NCBI GenBank assembly: GCA_947463775.1
Contig: CANHVD010000194.1
Span: 1-9,352, forward strand
DNA: 9,352 nt
Reading direction: 5' to 3'
DNA from: Planctomycetaceae bacterium
GTDB taxonomy: Bacteria; Planctomycetota; Planctomycetia; Planctomycetales; Planctomycetaceae
The notes beneath the pieces are model-generated. The model was given only the letters and a program-made list of their open reading frames with translations. It searched no databases and was not told the DNA's origin. A program made the translations under genes and the position numbers. This document shows, in pieces, positions 6,692 through 9,352 of this stretch. Position 1 is the stretch's first letter, and every line of letters begins with the position of its first letter.

Positions 6692-7318
6692 TTACTTCGA
6701 CTCTGATTTTTCGGCGGCAGGCTCGTCCTCAACAATGCTGGCCTTCTTGATGTAATCCAGCTTCGGAAACGACTTCTTCAGATACTCATTGCCACGGCTC
6801 TGAATGGCACCCTGGTCCGGATCTTCGCCATACTGGGAGTTGATCATGTCAACAACATCCATGCCCTCAACAACTTTGCCGAACGGCGCAAAGCCCATGC
6901 TGTCGAGAAATCTGTTGTCCTTAAAGTTAATGAAGACCTGTGAGGTTCTGGAGTTCGGGCCGGACGTGGCGAAGGTGATGTATCCGCGGCGATTGGATTG
7001 AGTCACTTTGTCGTCCTTGATTTTTGCTTCTCTATAGTCCTTCTGCACGGCTGGATCGCCATTGATGCCGAACTGAACCATGAAATCCGGGACGACTCGA
7101 AAGAAGCGGCATTCGTCATAGAAGCCTTTGTTGATCAATGTATAAAACTGATCAGCGCCCCGCGGAGCCCATTCGCGAGTCACTTCGATCACGAAATCAC
7201 CGCAACTGGTTTCAAATTTCACCTTATAGCTTGCCGGAGCCTCGTCAGCGGCGACGCTGGCCTTGCTTGAGCCAGCCAACAGGGAAAGTACAGCACATGC
7301 ACTCAGGAACCATTTCAT
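6692..7318 (-). CDS. Exported cyclophilin-type peptidyl-prolyl cis-trans isomerase
   Basis: Catalyses cis-trans isomerisation of prolyl bonds, presumably helping fold exported proteins. The 208 residues start with a signal peptide (MKWFLSACAVLSLLAG, cleavage near KASVAA) and end in a charged tail (EDEPAAEKSESK). The cyclophilin core runs from about 31 to 165, with FFRVVPDFMVQFG (72-84), FATSGPNSRTSQVFINF (116-132) and FGKVVEGMDVVD (146-157). Counterparts of human cyclophilin A R55, F60, Q63 and F113 are present (R74, F79, Q82, F129). The W121 position is Phe (F137), as in many bacterial cyclophilins, which usually weakens cyclosporin binding. The ATG at 7318 has GGAGAG 6 nt upstream. A longer start at 7405 would overlap the upstream stop as ATGA but would hide the signal peptide. 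Confidence 0.93.
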   Translation of the reverse strand: MKWFLSACAVLSLLAGSSKASVAADEAPASYKVKFETSCGDFVIEVTREWAPRGADQFYTLINKGFYDECRFFRVVPDFMVQFGINGDPAVQKDYREAKIKDDKVTQSNRRGYITFATSGPNSRTSQVFINFKDNRFLDSMGFAPFGKVVEGMDVVDMINSQYGEDPDQGAIQSRGNEYLKKSFPKLDYIKKASIVEDEPAAEKSESK

Positions 7319-7324
7319 CGAAAA

Positions 7325-7330
7325 CTCTCC
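7325..7330 (-). promoter_or_regulatory. Ribosome binding site that sets the cyclophilin start
   Basis: GGAGAG on the minus strand lies 6 nt before the ATG at 7318. This close match, together with the signal peptide directly after that ATG, decides against the longer in-frame start at 7405. Confidence 0.75.
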
Positions 7331-7401
7331 ATTGTCATTCGGATAAATCATGCGGGACAATATGAGGACGTTGCTGCGAATCAGACTGTGATCGCAACGG
7401 C

Positions 7402-8979
7402 TCATTTTTGATTCTGACGACCGCTGGCTATGGCGCCGGAGTTCAGTGCCTTCAGGCCAACTCGCAATATTCCGTTGGCGGAATCGATTTTCGCAAGTCG
7501 AAACCTCGGTGCTCCGGGAACAATTACCGCTCCGTCAAATTCAAGGGGAAGTTTGACAGGCGGGATTTTTTCGGCAAGCGACTGCGTCGCATTGCGAACG
7601 ATCGGGATCCAGACTGTGCCCGCCTGAACTGTCGTTACATCGGCGTTATCGACGGATGGCTCACCATCCGCCTCGCCTGCAGTAGGGATTATCAGTTGTT
7701 CGGATGGCTCATTTGAAGATTCCGAAGCCAGATTGCCGCCAGATTCTCCCACATCCACATTTCGAATGGCGATTGTCCACTCGTCATCTGACAGTCGTTT
7801 TCCGCGTAGATTGAATGTGGTTGTCATCCACCCGCTGGCCGCGCCGCCCTTTGGGTGAATCTGAAACGTGGTGATTAGCCGGATGTCACCATCGACAAAT
7901 TTCACCTGAAAGGGGTTGGTTCGAGCCAATTCCAGAGTAAACAGGGCGGCCTCCTCAGAGGCTGCAGACCGCAGTGCGGCAACGATGGACATCAGCCGAT
8001 CGGAAGAAAAAGCTGGACCAGCGTCGGGGCCGTCCTGAGGCAGTTCGAGTTTCTGCAATTGCTTGTCCGTTAGTTTCAACCCCGCCGGAAAATACTGAGT
8101 CAGCAAGGACTCAATCGAATCCTCCGAGACAAAGGCAACGACGGACTCATCACTGCGAAATGCACCCGCTTCCGCTGGCATCGCAGCCACTGCACCGTCG
8201 CGGAGACGTGATTGATCAACCGTCCAGACAGAAACGACATCTTTGGTTGATCGCGAACACCAGCGAAGACGAGTACTCCCGAAGATCGTATCGATCTTCC
8301 GTTGTGCCATCGTGACATCTTTCTGACGTTGCGAAAAATCTTCGTCGATCAGTCGATTGATTTTGGGCAGGACATCGCGAGACACATCTTCTGCCACAGC
8401 CTGATTGATCTGCGGTGTGCGACGAAGGACTTCATTCCAGGCCACGCGATCACTCAACGGTCCCAGCAACGGCATGGTCGCGCCGGCAGCACTTAAAACT
8501 CGCTGCGGAGTTTGCGAGGCCTGAATTGTTCCGTGGGCCGGAAGCGTCAAAAACGTTTTGCCGTCGAACCAAAGTGGTTTCGTGATTTCAAAATGATGCT
8601 GGCCGACACTGTCGACAGTGGCCTGAGAATTAAATCCAGTCGTCTGACTCGTGACATTGCCGGAATTCAATAGTTCAAAACGGAGGGTTTTCTCATCGGG
8701 CACAATTCGCAGGCGAGTTTCCGTAACGGTCGACTGACTTCCTGTCACATTCGTATTCATCAGCAGCTTCGAAACGGCTTCCTGCTCATTTCGCGTCCGA
8801 TGAAATCGTTCTTCCATCAGTGCGTTGCGAATTGCAAAGCCAAACAGCGGCGTGGCGGTTGGCGTTGATGGGGGCTCCTGAGCAAATGTGAGGCGTGTGA
8901 TGAAGACATGACAAACCGCCAGCAGCACGACGCTTATCGTGGCCTGAAGGAGATTTAGTCTGAAAGGACGTCCTTGCAT
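7402..8979 (-). CDS. Exported protein of unknown function (orphan)
   Basis: A 525-residue protein I do not recognise. Residues 1-33 form a signal peptide with Arg residues at 4 and 7, a hydrophobic core and TFA before QEP; no lipobox. Residues about 80-165 look beta-rich, with alternating T/V/L and segments such as ETRLRIVPD and FEITKPLWFDGKTFL. About 183-232 is a charged, probably helical stretch. About 240-260 and 355-410 return to beta-type sequence, including TFQIHPKGG and WTIAIRNVDV. An acidic, Ser-rich low-complexity linker spans 411-447 before a C-terminal beta-type segment. The only cysteines are C23 in the signal peptide and C241. No catalytic motif is visible. It probably acts in the periplasm or envelope. 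It lies 83 bp upstream of the cyclophilin gene on the same strand and may be co-transcribed with it. The ribosome site is weak. Confidence 0.85.
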   Translation of the reverse strand: MQGRPFRLNLLQATISVVLLAVCHVFITRLTFAQEPPSTPTATPLFGFAIRNALMEERFHRTRNEQEAVSKLLMNTNVTGSQSTVTETRLRIVPDEKTLRFELLNSGNVTSQTTGFNSQATVDSVGQHHFEITKPLWFDGKTFLTLPAHGTIQASQTPQRVLSAAGATMPLLGPLSDRVAWNEVLRRTPQINQAVAEDVSRDVLPKINRLIDEDFSQRQKDVTMAQRKIDTIFGSTRLRWCSRSTKDVVSVWTVDQSRLRDGAVAAMPAEAGAFRSDESVVAFVSEDSIESLLTQYFPAGLKLTDKQLQKLELPQDGPDAGPAFSSDRLMSIVAALRSAASEEAALFTLELARTNPFQVKFVDGDIRLITTFQIHPKGGAASGWMTTTFNLRGKRLSDDEWTIAIRNVDVGESGGNLASESSNEPSEQLIIPTAGEADGEPSVDNADVTTVQAGTVWIPIVRNATQSLAEKIPPVKLPLEFDGAVIVPGAPRFRLAKIDSANGILRVGLKALNSGAIASGRQNQK

Positions 8980-9162
8980 TGCGATGGGGAGCCCTGAGCC
9001 GCTTGTTTAACGGATGGTTCCGACCTATTTTGACGTCGTTCGGCACAATTTCTACCACCGTTTCCGGAACTTCACCGGCTTCGGCGGGAAAATGACCATG
9101 AGCGGCCTCAGCAACCCCCAATTTGACTGCGGGGACTCTGGAGATTGCGTTTCTTCTCCGCT
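8980..9162. other. Intergenic stretch with a coding-like minus-strand frame
   Basis: No confident gene. One minus-strand frame is open from 9256 to 8786, and its middle (about 9000-9130) reads like protein, for example AHGHFPAEAGEVPETVVEIV. It continues into an overlap with the secure gene ending at 8979 in a different frame, and its N-terminal part comes from the repeat. It is best read as a repeat-derived or decayed sequence. The promoter for the gene at 8979 should lie here but is not obvious. Confidence 0.4.
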
Positions 9163-9229
9163 TCCTCTGCTGTCTCCTGTTTAAACACAAGATCTTAGTC
9201 GACGAGCAGTAAACGCATTTGAACAGGAG
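9163..9229. repeat. 67-bp direct repeat, copy 1
   Basis: Matches copy 2 at 59 of 67 positions with no gaps. Perfect 8-bp inverted arms CTCCTGTT (9174-9181) and AACAGGAG (9222-9229) enclose a 40-bp core that contains GTCGAC and ends AAACGCATTTG. The shape is that of a small multicopy intergenic element. Confidence 0.85.
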
Positions 9230-9285
9230 GAAACAGAGGGCGCAGAGAAATCGCATTATGGCTCGGTCATGCTCTCTGTTTCCTC
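9227..9285. repeat. 12-bp inverted repeat between the two direct copies
   Basis: GAGGAAACAGAG (9227-9238) is the exact reverse complement of CTCTGTTTCCTC (9274-9285), with 35 bp between. It overlaps the end of copy 1 and the start of copy 2, so the two units are joined by a potential stem-loop. Confidence 0.75.
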
Positions 9286-9347
9286 TGCTATCTCCTGTTT
9301 CAAGACAAGAACTGAGTCGACGAACATCAAACGCATTTGAACAGGAG
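9281..9347. repeat. 67-bp direct repeat, copy 2
   Basis: Second copy, offset by 118 bp from copy 1. The same inverted arms CTCCTGTT (9292-9299) and AACAGGAG (9340-9347) enclose a 40-bp core. Differences from copy 1 all fall between the arms except one just outside the left arm, and the arms themselves are unchanged. Confidence 0.85.
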
Positions 9348-9352
9348 CAAGC

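Noticed and set aside
9163..9347. CRISPR-like array
   Set aside because: Only two units, diverged from each other, with internal inverted arms and no regular short repeats or cas genes nearby.

Overview
The window reads as ordinary chromosome from a Planctomycetes-like bacterium. That placement is inference. It rests on moderate G+C content, common GTG starts, four predicted exported proteins with classical signal peptides, an orphan exported protein of about 525 residues, and intergenic hairpin repeats of a kind I associate with planctomycete genomes. No mobile element gene, CRISPR array, tRNA or rRNA gene is visible.

Layout. Positions 1-583 hold no confident gene, only a possible minus-strand 5' fragment running off the left edge and a small hairpin. 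On the plus strand follow a CobW/COG0523 metallochaperone-type GTPase (584-1636), a pyridoxamine-phosphate-oxidase-family flavoprotein (1737-2366), a gene-poor gap, and an exported protein with an internal duplication (2735-3796), which ends at a strong hairpin terminator. Next comes cmoB (3975-4949). On the minus strand, read right to left, are an orphan exported protein (7402-8979), an exported cyclophilin-type peptidyl-prolyl isomerase (6692-7318), an exported SAM-methyltransferase-fold protein (5685-6455) and cmoA (4950-5675). The right end (about 8980-9352) is a repeat-rich intergenic region with two 67-bp direct copies.

How the genes relate. CmoA makes carboxy-S-adenosyl-L-methionine and CmoB uses it to convert 5-hydroxyuridine at tRNA position 34 to 5-carboxymethoxyuridine, so the pair forms a complete two-step wobble-modification module. 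Here the two genes are convergent and their stop codons touch, unlike the tandem cmoA-cmoB arrangement of E. coli. cmoA starts 9 bp after the exported methyltransferase-fold gene and probably shares its transcript. The other genes look like independent housekeeping or envelope functions.

I found no convincing new multi-gene system. The points most worth a second look are the convergent cmo pair, the exported methyltransferase-fold protein coupled to cmoA, the duplicated-domain exported protein, the CobW protein with a non-canonical base-recognition motif, and two kinds of structured intergenic repeat.
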